Positions 42,784-62,872 of a DNA stretch of 64,000 nt are shown one piece after another; position 1 is the stretch's first letter, and every line of letters starts with the position of its first letter. The notes beneath the pieces are model-generated. The model saw only the letters and a program-made list of their open reading frames with translations, searched no databases and had not been told where the DNA came from. The stretch lies in NCBI GenBank assembly GCA_027704905.1, contig CM050999.1, forward strand, positions 7,117,124-7,181,123. Reading direction: 5' to 3'. Both the position numbers and the translations under genes were made by a program. Source of the DNA: Muraenolepis orangiensis (taxonomy: Eukaryota; Chordata; Actinopteri; Gadiformes; Muraenolepididae).

Positions 42784-42826
42784 CAGCGGCCTCCAGGTGC
42801 GGACAGTGGACACTCAGTGAGAGAAG

Positions 42827-43461
42827 ATGGCGGCGCGCAACGGGAAGAACGGCCTGCTGGAGAAAGTGAGCTTGAATGAGGTTAAAATTGGATTCCATTG
42901 TGATTAAAAGGCTTTTGTTTAAATGTGTTACATTGTGTTTAAGTGGTTCGTTGAGATGCGAGGCTGTTATTTTTCAGCATGTTATTTAAACATTTAAATA
43001 ATGTTTTTTCATTTAAAAACATGCTAAGCTACTAACGGCTTCCTGATCCATTATTACACAGTAACATTGTGTGTTATAATGGGGATGTGTTTCTATATAT
43101 GTTCATGTATACTGACCATAGATACGTTGCTGTCCATGTCTGTACTTAACTATTGTTATTTATCTACGTGTCAGATGAACAGGTTGTAGACTAACGTTGT
43201 CTCTTTTGCCTGTGATACACAGAAGACTAATTTACATGTCGTAATATATAGTATATATATATATATATATATATAGTTAGTCTAGACTTACAACTACCTA
43301 CCTCTACCTATAGTTTACATATGTATTGATAAGATACCTGTAAATGTGTACATTTGTACTGCACCTACCGTATATATGGTATAACTGTTGATATAACTAC
43401 ATACCCCTGATCACTACCTGCTGAATACGTGTATACTTACCTGTGTATATATATGTATACC

Positions 43462-43497
<36 letters not shown>

Positions 43498-46400
43498 GCA
43501 CATATCTCATACATACTCTATAAGTAATCTTACTGTGAACAGTTTTTACCTAGTAGACCTAGTTTTTGCCAATGTAAACTGTTTTCAAGATTCAAGATAA
43601 CTTTATTTATCCCGAGGGAAATAAAGGTGCAACAGTTGAAACAGGGGGAATAAATGCACACAAAATATACCAATACCTAAAGCTAAAAACTAAATAACAA
43701 CAAAGTGTTAATGATATATCACCATGCACTTTACTGCAACATTTGCACTCTGGTTAAATGCCAAATTATTTTCGCTGTACTGTACTTGTGCTGTGAAATG
43801 ACAATAAATTTGAATATAATCTAATCTAAAAAGTGAGTCTGAGAACAAGTCAACGTTGGAGTAGCTGCAGAAACAGTTATTGGTATTGTTGAAAGAAACG
43901 AGGTGCAGAGCAGCTCTTGCAAATCACTTGTGCAAATTTATATCCACAGTAGTGGGAGTCATAACGTATATCATGTCAACTTATCTAATGCAGTGTGGTT
44001 TATAACAATCTCTTCAGTGGCGGATCGACGAGAAGCCGGTGAAGATCGACAAGTGGGATGGAGCCGCCGTGAAGAACTCCCTGGATGACTCTGCCAAAAA
44101 GGTTATTGATACTCTTATTATTGTGATTAATACATGTATTATTACAAATGATTAATACAGATACTAGTATTATTATGAATGCTTAATACAGATACTAATT
44201 CAAGCACTAGTATTATTATTGATAAATACAGGAACTAGTATTATTATTGATAAATACAGGAACTAGTATTATTAGTAATGATGAATACCGATACTAGTAT
44301 TATTATGAATGATTAATACAGATACTAGTATTATAAGTAATGTTAAATACAGATACTAGTATTATAAGTAATGTTAAATACAGATACTAGTATTAGTAAT
44401 AATTAATACAGATACTAATATTATTAGTTATGATAAATACAGGAACTAGTATTATTAGAAATGATTAATACAGATACTAGTAGGAGCATCCGAACCAGGA
44501 CTCCCAGGTTCAAGGACAGTTTTTGTCCACAGGCAGGGCGCCTACTGAACCGTTAGGAGTGCTGCCACTATCAGAACATGGTCACCAATATTACACGGTC
44601 ATACTTCTCTGCTGGACTTACTGGACTCATTTCCGTTACTGCACTGTTTGCATGATGCAGCTACCACTCACTACGGAGCTGCACTACTGTCACTTTAAAA
44701 TGTTTTTCATACCATCCGCCATATGTATATATATCATCCATTAGACACTTTATTGTTATTTTTGATCTTTTTTGTAGTATTTTTATAGTATAGTGTTTAT
44801 AGTATATTGTGTTGTTTATAGGAGAGTATTGTATACAATTGTATAGTTTACAGTGTGATTAATACATGTGTTAGTATCTAATGATTAATAGAGATGGTAT
44901 TATAGTCGAGGTGGTAGTGTAGGCTGCGTAGCTTAGCCAACAACGTACAATAGCTATAAGAAGTGAACATTAGCTTGATCATGTTGTGTATGTTGTGTAG
45001 TTTTGTGTTATTTATAATTGGCGTCACGTTCGGGCCCTCTACTGGTCACTCTAGACACAATTTGAGAAGGTGCACACCGGCTATTTCCCTTATCAACATA
45101 TCAATTCACGCTAAATCCTATCCTCCATCTATCCTCTTAGCTTTTATTTTTTTACTTTTAACACTCCCTACCATCATCACTCTTCCTGTCTGTCCTGATC
45201 AACCCTCTGTCTATCTGTGCTGATCTCCTGTCTGTCTTTCTCCCTCTACCTATCTTTCCCCCAGGTGTTGCTGGAGAAGTTTGGGTATTTGGAGAACTTC
45301 AGTCTGGTGGATGGCCGTCTGCTGATCTGCACAGTGTCCTGTCTGTTTGCCATGGTGGCACTGGTCTGGGACTTCCTCCACCCCTTCCCCCAGTCCAAAC
45401 CGGTCCTCGCCTGCTGCGTCATCTCATATCCTTCACTGCAGTTTACTCCTCATTCACATAGACTCATCTAGCTTCAATCTAGAGAGACATACAGTCATCT
45501 AGCTTCAATCTAGAGAGACATACAGTCACCTAGCTTCAATCTAGAGAGACATGGAGTCATCTAGCTTCTATCTAGAGATACATGGAGTCATCTAGCTTCA
45601 ATCTAGAGAGACATGGAGTCATCTAGCTTCAATCTAGAGAGACATATTGTCATCTAGCTTCAATCTAGAGAGACATACAGTCACCTAGCTTCAATCTAGA
45701 GAGACATACAGTCATCTAGCTTCAATCTAGAGAGACATATTGTCATCTAGCTTCAATCTAGAGAGACATATTGTCATCTAGCTTCAATCTAGAGAGACAT
45801 TGAGTCATCTAGCTTCTATATAGAGAGACATGGAGTCATCTAGCTTCTATCTAGAGAGACATGGAGTCATCTAGCTTCTATCTAGAGATACATGGAGTCA
45901 TCTAGCTTCTATCTAGAGAGACATGGAGTCATTTAGCTTCTATCTAGAGAGACATGGAGTCATCTAGCTTCTATCTAGAGAGACATGGAGTCATCTAGCT
46001 TCTATCTAGAGATACATGGAGTCATCTAGCTTCTATCTAGAGAGACATGGAGTCATCTAGCTTCTATCTAGAGATACATGGAGTCATCTAGCTTCTATCT
46101 AGAGAGACATGGAGTCATCTAGCTTCTATCTAGAGAGACATGGACCCATCTAGCTTCTATCTAGAGAGACATGGACCCATCAAGCTTGTCTTTGAGGTTT
46201 GTCTTTGACTCCAGAGAACATACTTTGTGATGATGGGTGTCCTGACTCTGTACACGTCCTACCGGGAGAAGAACATCTTCCTGCTGGCGCTGGACCGCGA
46301 CCCGGCGGGCATGGATCCCGACCACGTCTGGACACTCTCCTCCTCCCTCAAACGGTACCCACACACAGCTAGTTAACAACAAGACAAATGTAGTAACTAG

Positions 46401-47277
46401 TTTACCACATTGCAACTAGTTAACCACAACACAACTAATAATTGTATTTTACCGCGGCTATTCAAAGTGAATTCTCTGTAATAGCCTCTGTCAAAAATAA
46501 ACCCACTTTTAAAAAAACACAGCCACCCCTTCTCTGCCTACAACTTATTTGGTTGTTGCAAGAACAGATTAGGACATTTTTTCTTATGACTTACATTTGT
46601 TACTTTTCTAGAGAAGTCATTCATATTGTGTTTCAGCTAATGTGCATATCATTTGAAATAGGATAGGGCTTTCTACGAAGCTGAATAAACGGCAAAATAG
46701 TTAATAACGCTGTCTTGTCTTCATATGTAACAGCAGATGAGATGTAGAGGGGGTACAGGACCTTAAATAGTTAATAACACTGTTGTCATATGTCGTCATA
46801 TGTAACCGCAGATGAGAGGTTGAGGGGGTACAGGACCTTAAATAGTTAATAACACTGTTGTCATATGTCGTCATATGTAACAGCAGATGAGAGGTTAAGG
46901 GGGTACACAGCAGGAGGCTCAGTGTTTGACGGGGTACCGGAAGAAAGTTACGCAACCACTCTTCTACTGGATCAAAGTAGATGTTTAGAACGGGATGTCC
47001 AGATAATGGTTGGTTACCTGTAGGCAAATTTACCTGTCCGATAAAAGCCCATAAAATGGTCTGTGTGTGTGTGTGTTTGCCTGTGTGTAGGTTTGATGAC
47101 CAGTACTCGCTGCGTGTCTCCTTCACGGACGGCAGCAGTGGGCGGTGCCGGGAGGCGGAGGTCACCAGCTCGGTGGCCGAGTTCTTTGACCAGAACGGCA
47201 CTCTGGTGATGGATGTGTTTGAGAAGACCGTCTCCCAGCTACACGACTCGCTGCTCTCCGTCAAGAAGAGTCAGTGA
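42827..47277 (+). CDS. spcs2: Signal peptidase complex subunit 2 (SPCS2), 5 exons (201 aa)
   Basis: A noncatalytic subunit of the ER signal peptidase complex that removes signal peptides and links it to the Sec61 channel. Exons 42827-42865, 44018-44101, 45265-45425, 46220-46354, 47091-47277, phases consistent; stop TGA. The N-terminus (WRIDEKPVKIDKWDG) is cytosolic. Two membrane helices lie at about 60-77 (LLICTVSCLFAMVALVW) and 88-107 (VLACCVISYFVMMGVLTLY). The C-terminal cytosolic domain contains DDQYSLRVSF, REAEVTSSVAEFFDQNGTLVMD and ends SVKKSQ. Human SPCS2 is 226 aa (from memory), with the extra length at the N-terminus. Introns 1, 2 and 4 are GT-AG. Intron 3 is AT-AC. Introns contain LINE debris and a 31-bp minisatellite. 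Confidence 0.95.
43583..43830. mobile_element. LINE 3' UTR fragments in SPCS2 intron 1
   Basis: 43583-43700 (TTTATTTATCCCGAGGGAAA, TAAAGGTGCAACAGTTG, GGGGGAATAAATGCACAC) is the reverse of the 3' UTR at 12690-12770. It abuts 43715-43830 (TGCACTTTACTGCAACATTTGC, ACAATAAATTTGAATATAATC), a plus-strand 3' end of the family at 4474-4620. Confidence 0.6.
44480..44760 (+). mobile_element. LINE 3' fragment in SPCS2 intron 2
   Basis: AGGACTCCCAGGTTCAAGGACAG, CTACTGAACCGTTAGGAGTGCTGCC and GTCACTTTAAAATGTTTTTC parallel 48880-49080 closely; it is a 5'-truncated copy of the same LINE. Confidence 0.6.
45426..46219 (+). other. U12-type AT-AC intron of SPCS2
   Basis: The intron starts ATATCCTTC and ends CCAGAGAAC. 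The first eight bases equal the U12 5' splice consensus, and TCTTTGAC at 46202-46209 matches the U12 branch site (TCCTTRAC) with one change, its branch A 11 nt before the 3' end. Joining TC|A TAC TTT restores the conserved VISYFVMMG. No GT-AG alternative gives this. Confidence 0.9.
45462..46180. repeat. 31-bp minisatellite in SPCS2 intron 3, about 23 units
   Basis: The unit contains TCATCTAGCTTCTATCTAGA then GAGACATGGAG. A left subfamily has TTCAAT for TTCTAT, and homogenised variant pairs are visible. It fills almost the whole AT-AC intron and stops about 20 bp before the branch site. Confidence 0.92.
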
Positions 47278-47521
47278 ACCAGGACCAACCAGAGTTTCGC
47301 TCACGCCGTTTGTGTGTGTGTGCGCGTTTGTGTGTGTGTGCGTGTGTGTGTGTGTGTTCCTGCGTGAGCGCCTGCGTGCCTGCCTATCTCTTGTAGTTCT
47401 GTCTCAGTCATTTCTGTTACAGCTTGATGTTGCTTTAGGTTCCACATTAAGTGTCCCCTTTCCCAAACAACAGAATCTTCTTCCTTCTCTCATGAGTATC
47501 ACCTGACTCCAAATTACAATT

Positions 47522-47527
47522 AATAAA
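47522..47527 (+). terminator. SPCS2 poly(A) signal
   Basis: AATAAA 245 bp after the stop codon, followed directly by an A run. Confidence 0.65.
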
Positions 47528-47579
47528 AAAAAACATGCATTTATAGACTTGAGTCTTCTGTCCTTACTTCTGATATGCA

Positions 47580-48770
47580 AGGTCAGCTACTGATAGTACA
47601 GCACAATTCTGCGAATACTATAAATACTGATACTACCAATACTTCTAGATACTGCTACTACTGTATTCATACTGATACTACCAATATTGCTAATACTCAT
47701 TCATTCTGATACTAGTAGTATCAGAATGAATATAGTATAGGCAGTATTGGTAGAATACAATTACTGATACTATTGTTATACTGGTGCTACTAATGCTACG
47801 TAAATACTGCTGTTATTCATACTGATGCTACCAATACTATGTAAATACTGCTAATTTTCATACCAGTATTACTAAAAACTGCTCATACTATATTCATACT
47901 GATACTATCTGTTATACTAAATACTACTAATACTATATTAATTCTGAATACTAATAATATATGAATACTGACCATGTCCTTACTGACACCAATACGATGT
48001 TATTACAGATTATTTCAATGCTATAATAAATAGAGAGAGAGTGGAGAGTTGGGTTAAGTGTTTTCCTTTACTGACCCCTGGTTGAGAAAAATGTACAGAC
48101 ACCAACTGTGTGTGTAGCTGAATATTTGGCCTACAATTTCCCACCACCACCCTGGACCTACACTTTCCTACCATAACCCTGCAACTACATTGTCTTACCA
48201 TTACGTTTCCTGACATTCTGTCATTCAGTCTTTTGTACAAAAGGACTTACAATAAGGTCATTCAACAGGTAGGCAAGATAACTACTAGTCACCAGAAGTC
48301 ACAAGTGCATTCCCTTCCTAATAAGCCTCCAAGAGCAGAACCAATTGCTCAGGTGCTACTACAATCCTGAAACTACAGTGTCCTACCGCAACCCTTGAAC
48401 TACACTGTCCTACCACAACCCTGGGACTACTACAACCTGTTGTAACACTGTTGTAACATAATTCAATTATGTTATATTATATTTCACACCTTTCCATACA
48501 GTCCAATACAGTACCAGTGAAATGGCTAATCCATTATCTTCCTTTTAGCCAAAATCGAGCTGAGATGAGATGCAATGCGAAAATGTTATGCAATGCATTT
48601 GGTAAACTGTTGCTCTCCACAATCTAACCCTAGGACAAACATCTCAGGCCACATATGAGAAGGATACTACATATTGTGAGGATACTCACAAATTATACTT
48701 TATTAAAGCACATTGGAGCGGGCAATGCATGTTGCAATATGAATATAATCATTGGGTGTGTGCACTTCCA
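47580..48770. other. SPCS2-EIF4H intergenic; weak tandem words, no gene
   Basis: 47620-47960 contains scattered ACTGATACTACCAATACT repeats, with one inverted copy at 47710-47760. 48110-48440 contains CTACACTGTCCTACCACAACC repeats. No coding frame was recognised. Confidence 0.5.
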
Positions 48771-48779
48771 TGCATTGAG

Positions 48780-49260
48780 GAGATCTGTAGGACCAGATGT
48801 CGGAAGAAGGCCATGTCCATCATAAAGGACTGGGCACCATCTCTTCTCCACCCTATTGTCCGGTCGCTGGTTGCACAGCATCCGTACAGCAAGGACTACC
48901 AGGTTTAAGGATAGTTTTGATGTACAGGCAGTGACCTACTGAACTGCTCGGAGTGATGCCACTACCATAACATTGTCATTAACATTACACTTTCATACTT
49001 TGCTGGACACCACAGCTACTGCTGTACTGCACTGTATTAATGATGCTGCTGCACTACTGCCACTTTAAATGCTTTTAAATATTTTTGCACAATTCAACAC
49101 ATACAGTACATATCATCTAGCAGTCACTTTGCTGTCCTTTTATTGTATATATTATTTTTATGGTATTGTATAGAGATTTATACTGCGGGAGGGAATGGGG
49201 AGTAAGCATTCCCAATGTACTTGTTACAAATGGCCAATAAATATCTTGTATCTTGTATAA
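48780..49260 (+). mobile_element. LINE 3' end, 5' truncated
   Basis: The plus strand encodes RKKAMSIIKDWAPSLLHPIV and RSLVAQHPYS, the conserved tail of an L2/CR1-type ORF2. A 3' UTR follows with GGGAATGGGGAGTAAGCATT, CAATGTACTTGTTACAAATGG, AATAAA and a CTTGTAT tail. Related pieces lie at 8985-9050, 23350-23440 and 44480-44760. Confidence 0.7.
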
Positions 49261-49314
49261 TGCAATATAAATGCAAGCTCTTATCACCTGTGTGACTCTC
49301 ACAACATATATTCA

Positions 49315-49755
49315 GATTCAGATTCAGATTCAGATTACTTTATTAATCCCGAGGGAAATTAAGGTGCAACAGTTGACACAGGGGGAATAAATGCACACAC
49401 AAAAATACTAATACCTAAGCTAAAAAACAAAACAACAACTAACTAAATAAAACTATTATAAACAAAAATATAGTTAAAATAATTCTAAATGAAATCTAAA
49501 TGTATTGATAAATGAAGATACATTTACAGTATTATTACAGTAATACGTAGGTATATACAATACACAACAATACGTATAGTGCAAATTGGCAGTAATAATA
49601 TATTAATAAATAACTCAACTGAAAAGTGACATGTGAAAAGTGAAAAGTGAATTAGGATTTGAATATAATTTAATATAATTTACAGTGCAAAGTTACAATG
49701 AGATGATTCAGTGCGTTGACCAAAAAATAATAGTAATAAGTACGTTGGCCTCATA
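49315..49755 (-). mobile_element. LINE 3' UTR copy with (GATTCA)n tail, minus strand
   Basis: GATTCAGATTCAGATTCAGA, then TACTTTATTAATCCCGAGGG and AAGGTGCAACAGTTGACACAG, is the reverse complement of 12370-12795 nearly base for base, so it is a recent 5'-truncated copy of that LINE. Confidence 0.85.
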
Positions 49756-50147
49756 TACCTATATAGTGAAGCTCTTATCACCTGTGTCTCTCTAAACCAC
49801 CTATATAGTGAAGACCCAGAGAGAAGCTGTTATCTCCTGTGTCTCTCTAAACAACCTACATAGTGAACATGCTCTTGGTCTCCTGTTCTGCAGGATCAAC
49901 CTGTTCATGCTTTTCATTTAAAGATTAAGAAAAATATATAGTTTTTTTCTGGAGCTGTCGAATTGTATTTCACCTCACCAATTATACCGCACGTTTAAAT
50001 TACAACAACACATGATGCAAACGCGATGCAAAACGAGCTTAATGAATATCAAGTGTGAGACAGGGGTTTGGTACAGGCGGCCGGCGGGCAGCTAAGCCCA
50101 GCTGTGTGTATGTAGAACAGGACCCTCCGGTTCACACACTGGCGGTG

Positions 50148-57111
<6,964 letters not shown>

Positions 57112-58690
57112 AGAGAGGGTGGGGTGGGGGGGAGACTGAGGGGGAGGGCGGGATCCATGTGTTACCGTGGCAACCAGGACCTTCTGTCAACCGTGAAGCC
57201 TTCCTCTTCTTCTCCTCGGCTAAATATTTATTCTCACACACACATGCACATTCTCTTTCACCAACGACACGACGGCACAGCTTCTGAATGCATGCACACA
57301 GCTTGCTGTCTGACGATATGGTGACTGGGTCACATCAGACTACCGTACGACCCCACCTCCCATAGGCAGACCTACAGTAGGTCTGACCAGGGCTCGTGGG
57401 TTGGACCACTGTGGTTTGCTCCTACCCACGACCCCCTCGAGCCATCCAATCCACTAAGGCCTGGAGTGGATGCACTCTCCCCTAAAAGCTGTGCAACGGG
57501 ATACACATAGCTGGTCATTAAGAAAGGGGTAGTCTAGTGGTGAGGCCATCCGCTGGTCGATCCCTAACCATAACCCCTACATGCACCTTAATGAGCAGGT
57601 AGCGGTTCAGTGAGTCAATTTGTCCATGTGCTGATTGACTAAATGGCACATGTACAGGTTTTTAACCTGTAGGCTCACCTGTCGTATTACTGGTGTAGCC
57701 CCAGAGGACGGATGTGGGTCAGTTGTCAGCGTTAAGGGGAGGGTTGAGTTTCCTGGCCCTGATTTTAGATTTTCAAAAGTGTCTTTGGTGTGATGCTCCT
57801 CCCTCCCTCCCTCCCCTCCTGGGTGCATGTGAGGTGCTGGGTCCTCTTCATCAACCATGCCTTGTCTCTCGGGTGACTTGCCAATCATTGAACTATGAGT
57901 CCACTTGTAGTTGTTGTGATGGTTCCTGTGTTTTGATTGCCCATGACACTAAAGCTGTAAGATGTTGATGACCTGTAGAGCTTGGCTGGCTCCTTCTAAC
58001 CCTGGCCTTGTTTGTGCTTTCTTAAAGTGTGACGAGTAACCTTCATTATTCTGGAGCCCGGATCCGCTTCTCAACAACAAAAATCTTTCAAAGTCTCCAC
58101 ACAACCCTCTCACCCCCAAAAGTGAGCTGGCTGGCTGGGTCAGCCATTGGTCCCCCTCCTCCATGTGGCTTTAATTCAAGCAGCTGATTGGTTAAAGCTG
58201 CTGTAGGGGCGGGTCTTCAGCGAGTCCCTTGCCCAGAGTTACCAGCTCCTCCCTTGTTTGAAAGATTTTTGAGCTCGGGTGTCCTGGCTTCCTGGAATAA
58301 TGTGGTGTCACTGTGGTGCGCTCCTAGCGGCGGCCGCCCCAGCTAACCCCCTCTCCACCAACAGATCCGACCAGCACCACGCTCCTCCCATAGACCACCT
58401 CTAGATGCTTTCTGAACATTTTGTGTGTGTTGCAAGAACCATTTTTATTTGACGTTTTACTGGAAAATGAGATTGGGAACATGAGACCTTTTCTTACTGT
58501 ACTATAGAAAGAACAGCTGTTTTTATTATTTTGGGTTAATTTGTTTCCTACACGGTTTATGGCAATAAAAATGTACCATCTGACATTATCAAGAATCAAG
58601 AATGTGTTTTGCATTGCGGGGAAGCGTTGATGTTGTTTTGAAGTTTCCTTCCCAAATGGAGGGGAAGTCGAGAATAAAGTTTGTTCTGTA
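57112..58690 (+). other. EIF4H 3' UTR
   Basis: No gene begins here. Candidate poly(A) signals are AATAAA at 58564-58569 and 58673-58678, the second followed by GTTTGTTCTG, a GT-rich downstream element. A 3' UTR of about 1.5 kb is plausible. Confidence 0.55.
58673..58678 (+). terminator. EIF4H poly(A) signal candidate
   Basis: AATAAA with a T/GT-rich downstream sequence; an alternative copy lies at 58564. Confidence 0.5.
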
Positions 58691-59799
58691 CATCAATCAG
58701 CCTGACGTCCCAGCCCCCTTGGCCTCTGGTTTTAAACTCTTTACTTTAGTGTTGTTTTTTTTTTTTAGACCTTCTGAAGAGAGCTCATCGGTGGGCCAGA
58801 AACCCAACTTATTGGCACACTTCCACAACAATGAAGTGTTACTGGGCCTGCGTTACGTTGATACTCGTTCAGGCTATAGCTTCTAAACGTTGCGTTGCTA
58901 TACTTTATTTCTAGCTGGCAATATGTTCCTCACTAATGGGAAAGGAACAAGTATGTATGTCTGTTAAATGGTTCATTTTAAATGTAGTCAAACTCATAAC
59001 ATACATGTCAGGTTCCTATCATGCCTTCCATTGTCTTCAGACATTAACATGGTCTAAGCATTGTTGGTTCAGAGACCAGATGATGGCGAGAACCCCTTTC
59101 TGATTCACAAGAGCTCAGTTCGATGGTCATTTATATAGTAGAACTAGTTACATACACCCCTAGTTTCCTATATAAGCAGATGCCTGTAGAACTACTTAGA
59201 CTATAGGCTTAGTAGATAAGGTATCTGCTTTTGTAGGAAACTAGTTCTGTAGGTAACTTGTTATAGAGCTAAATATGCATGGCTGTAAAGGTAATGCAGG
59301 TAACTTGTCATTTAGTTAACTTCATACTGTAACTAATGTAGTTAACTAGATGGCTGTCAGGTGACTAATTGGTAGCTAGTTATATAGGCAACTACTGGTA
59401 ACTAGCTATAAATGTAACTAGGTAATTGCCTATAATTAGATTAAAATGTATTGCCATTGCACAAGTACAGTGAAAATCAAATAATACCTGCTATACCTAT
59501 TCTAGCAAGGTAACTAGTCTATAGATAACCATTAGTAAACTATTGAGGTAACTAGTTATATAGCTTATAGTTATAGGTTACATAGGTAACTAATATAGGT
59601 ATCTTGTTAACTATTTCTAGGGAACTAGTTGGAGAACTACTGGCAACTGTCTAGGTAACTAGTTATGTAATTACAGTAAACTGTCTAGGTAACTAACTAG
59701 TTAGGGAACTACATGTACCTAGGTAACTATGTAACTAATTAGGGGACTACAGGTAACTAGTTACCTAGTTATCAGGACAAGAACTGCCCCTCTGGACCC

Positions 59800-60180
59800 A
59801 GCCCTCATACACCCACACGCACATTCATACGGACTATATTTATACTTAGATTTAGATTAAAATGCACAATTTGCACTGGACTTAGTCTGCTTACTGACTA
59901 TTTCTGTACATATTGTTTTTGCCTTGTCTTGTTCTGTTTGGTCTGGACCCCTCCTCTCACCCAGGCCCCAGTCTCTCTGCTCCTCTCCCCTCCAGCAGGA
60001 CCCTCCCCCTCTGAAGACCCTCCCCCCCTGGACCCAGCCCTCACACACTCATACACTCATACAGACCAATATTAAGATTTAGATTTTTAAAATGCCAAAT
60101 TTGCACTGGACTTTTTTGCACTGTTTTGCCTTGTATTGTTTAGCCTTGTCTTGTACTGTTTTGTTTTGCACGTTACTCTG
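59800..60180 (+). mobile_element. Duplicated LINE 3' UTR-like fragment
   Basis: TCTGGACCCAGCCCTCATACAC...AGATTTAGATTAAAATGC...AATTTGCACTGGACTT occurs at 59790-59885 and again at 60025-60115, with TTGCCTTGTCTTGT after both. It resembles LINE 3' UTR debris, but no ORF remains. Confidence 0.4.
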
Positions 60181-60184
60181 TGTT

Positions 60185-62872
60185 GTGTTAGGGGACTACA
60201 TGTATATAGGTAACTAGTTGGGGGACTACAGATAACTAGGTAACTAGTTAGGGGTCTACAGGTAACTAGGTAACTCGTTAGGGGACTACATGTATATAGG
60301 TAACTAGTTAGGGGACTACAGGTAACTAGGTAACTAGTTAGGGGACTACATGTATATAGGTAGAGGACTACATGTAACTAGGTAACTAGTTAGGGGACTA
60401 CAGGTATATAGGTAACTAGTTAGGGGACTAGAGGTATATAGGCAACTAGTTAGAGGACAACAGGTAACTTGTTATGGGACTACATGTATATAGGTAACTA
60501 GTTATGGGACTACAGGTATCTAGGTAACTAGTTAGGGGACTACATGTATATAGGTAACTAGTTATGGGACTACAGGTAACTAGGTAACTAGTTAGGGGAC
60601 TACATGTATATAGGTAACTAGTTATGGGACTACAGGTAAATACATAACTAGCTATGGGACTACAGGTATCTAGGTAACTCGTTAGGGGACTACATGTATA
60701 TAGGTAACTAGTTAGGGGAATAGTAAGGGGACTACAGGTAACTAGGTAACTAGTTAGGGGACTACAGGTATCTATGTAACTAGTTAGGGGACTACATGTA
60801 TATAGGTAACTAGTTAGGGGACTAGTAAGGGGACTACATGTAACTAGGTAACTAGTTATGGGACTACATGTATATAGGTAACTAGTTAGGGGACTACAGG
60901 TAACTAGGTAACTCGTTATGGGACTACATGTATCTAGGTAACTAGTTAGGGGACTACAAGTAACTAGGTAACTAGTTAGGGGACTACATGTATATAGGTA
61001 ACTAGTTATGGGACTACAGGTAACTAGTTAGGGGACTACATGTATATAGGTAACTAGTTATGGGACTACAGGTATCTAGGTAACTCGTTAGGGGACTACA
61101 TGTATATAGGTAACTAGTTAGGGGAATAGTAAGGGGACTACAGGTAACTAGGTAACTAGTTAGGGGACTACAGGTATCTATGTAACTAGTTAGGGGACTA
61201 CATGTATATAGGTAACTAGTTAGGGGACTAGTAAGGGGACTACAGGTAACTAGGTAACTAGTTAGGGGACTACAGGTATATAGGTAACTAGTTAGGGGAC
61301 TACATGTATATAGGTAACTAGTTAGGGGACTAGTAAGGGGACCACAGGTAACTAGGTAACTAGTTAGGGGACTACAGGTATCTATGTAACTAGTTAGGGG
61401 ACTACATGTATATAGGTAACTAGTTAGGGGACTAGTAAGGGGACTACATGTATATAGGTAACTAGTTATGGGACTACAGGTAACTAGGTAACTAGTTAGG
61501 GGACTACATGTATATAGGTAACTAGTTATGGGACTACAGGTAAATACGTAACTAGTTATGGGACTACAAGTAACTAGGTAACTAGTTAGGGGACTACAGG
61601 TATATAGGTAACTAGTTAGGGGACTACATGTATATAGGTAACTAGTTAGGGGACTAGTAAGGGGACTACAGGTAAGTAGGTAACTAGTTAGGGGACTACA
61701 TGTATATAGGTAACTAGTAAGGGGACCACAGGTAACTAGGTAACTAGTTAGGGGACTACAGGTATATAGGTAACTAGTTAGGGGACTAGTAAGGGGACCA
61801 CAGGTAACTAGGTAACTAGTTAGGGGACTACAGGTATATAGGTAACTAGTTAGGGGACTAGTAAGGGGACCACAGGTAACTAGGTAACTAGTTAGGGGAC
61901 TACAGGTATATAGGTAACTAGTTAGGGGACTAGTAAGGGGACCACAGGTAAGTAGGTAACTAGTTAGGGGATTACATGTATATAGGTAACTAGTAAGGGG
62001 ACTACAGGTAACTAGGTAACTAGTTAGGGGACTACATGTATATAGGTAACTAGTTAGGGGACTAGTAAGGGGACCACAGGTAACTAGGTAACTAGTTAGG
62101 GGACTACATGTATATAGGTAACTAGTTAGGGGACTAGTAAGGGGACCACAGGTAACTAGGTAACTAGTTAGGGGACTACAGGTATATAGGTAACTAGTTA
62201 GGGGACTAGTAAGGGGACCACAGGTAACTAGGTAACTAGTTAGGGGACTACAGGTATATAGGTAACTAGTTAGGGGACTAGTAAGGGAACCACAGGTAAC
62301 TAGGTAACTAGTTAGGGGACTACAGGTATATAGGTAACTAGTTAGGGGACTAGTAAGGGGACCACAGGTAACTAGGTAACTAGTTAGGGGACTACAGGTA
62401 TATAGGTAACTAGTTAGGGGACTAGTAAGGGGACCACAGGTAACTAGTTAGGGGACTACAGGTATATAGGTAACTAGTTAGGGGACTAGTAAGGGGACCA
62501 CAGGTAACTAGGTAACTAGTTAGGGGACTACAGGTATATAGGTAACTAGTTAGGGGACTAGTAAGGGAACCACAGGTAACTAGGTAACTAGTTAGGGGAC
62601 TACAGGTATATAGGTAACTAGTTAGGGGACTAGTAAGGGGACCACAGGTAACTAGGTAACTAGTTAGGGGACTACAGGTATATAGGTAACTAGTTAGGGG
62701 ACTAGTAAGGGGACCACAGGTAACTAGGTAACTAGTTAGGGGACTACAGGTATATAGGTAACTAGTTAGGGGACTAGTAAGGGGACCACAGGTAACTAGG
62801 TAACTAGTTAGGGGACTACATGTAACTAGGTAACTAGTTAGGGGACTACAGGTATCTATGTAACTAGTTAGG
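60185..62872. repeat. 2.7-kb minisatellite with a 72-bp higher-order unit
   Basis: The basic unit is GGTAACTAGTTAGGGGACTA plus CAGGTATATA (30 bp). In the right half units group into a 72-bp higher-order repeat; ACCACAGGTAACTAGG begins at 61797 and 61869. The left flank (59130-59770) contains diverged GTAACTAG words that look like the array's older edge. Confidence 0.95.
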
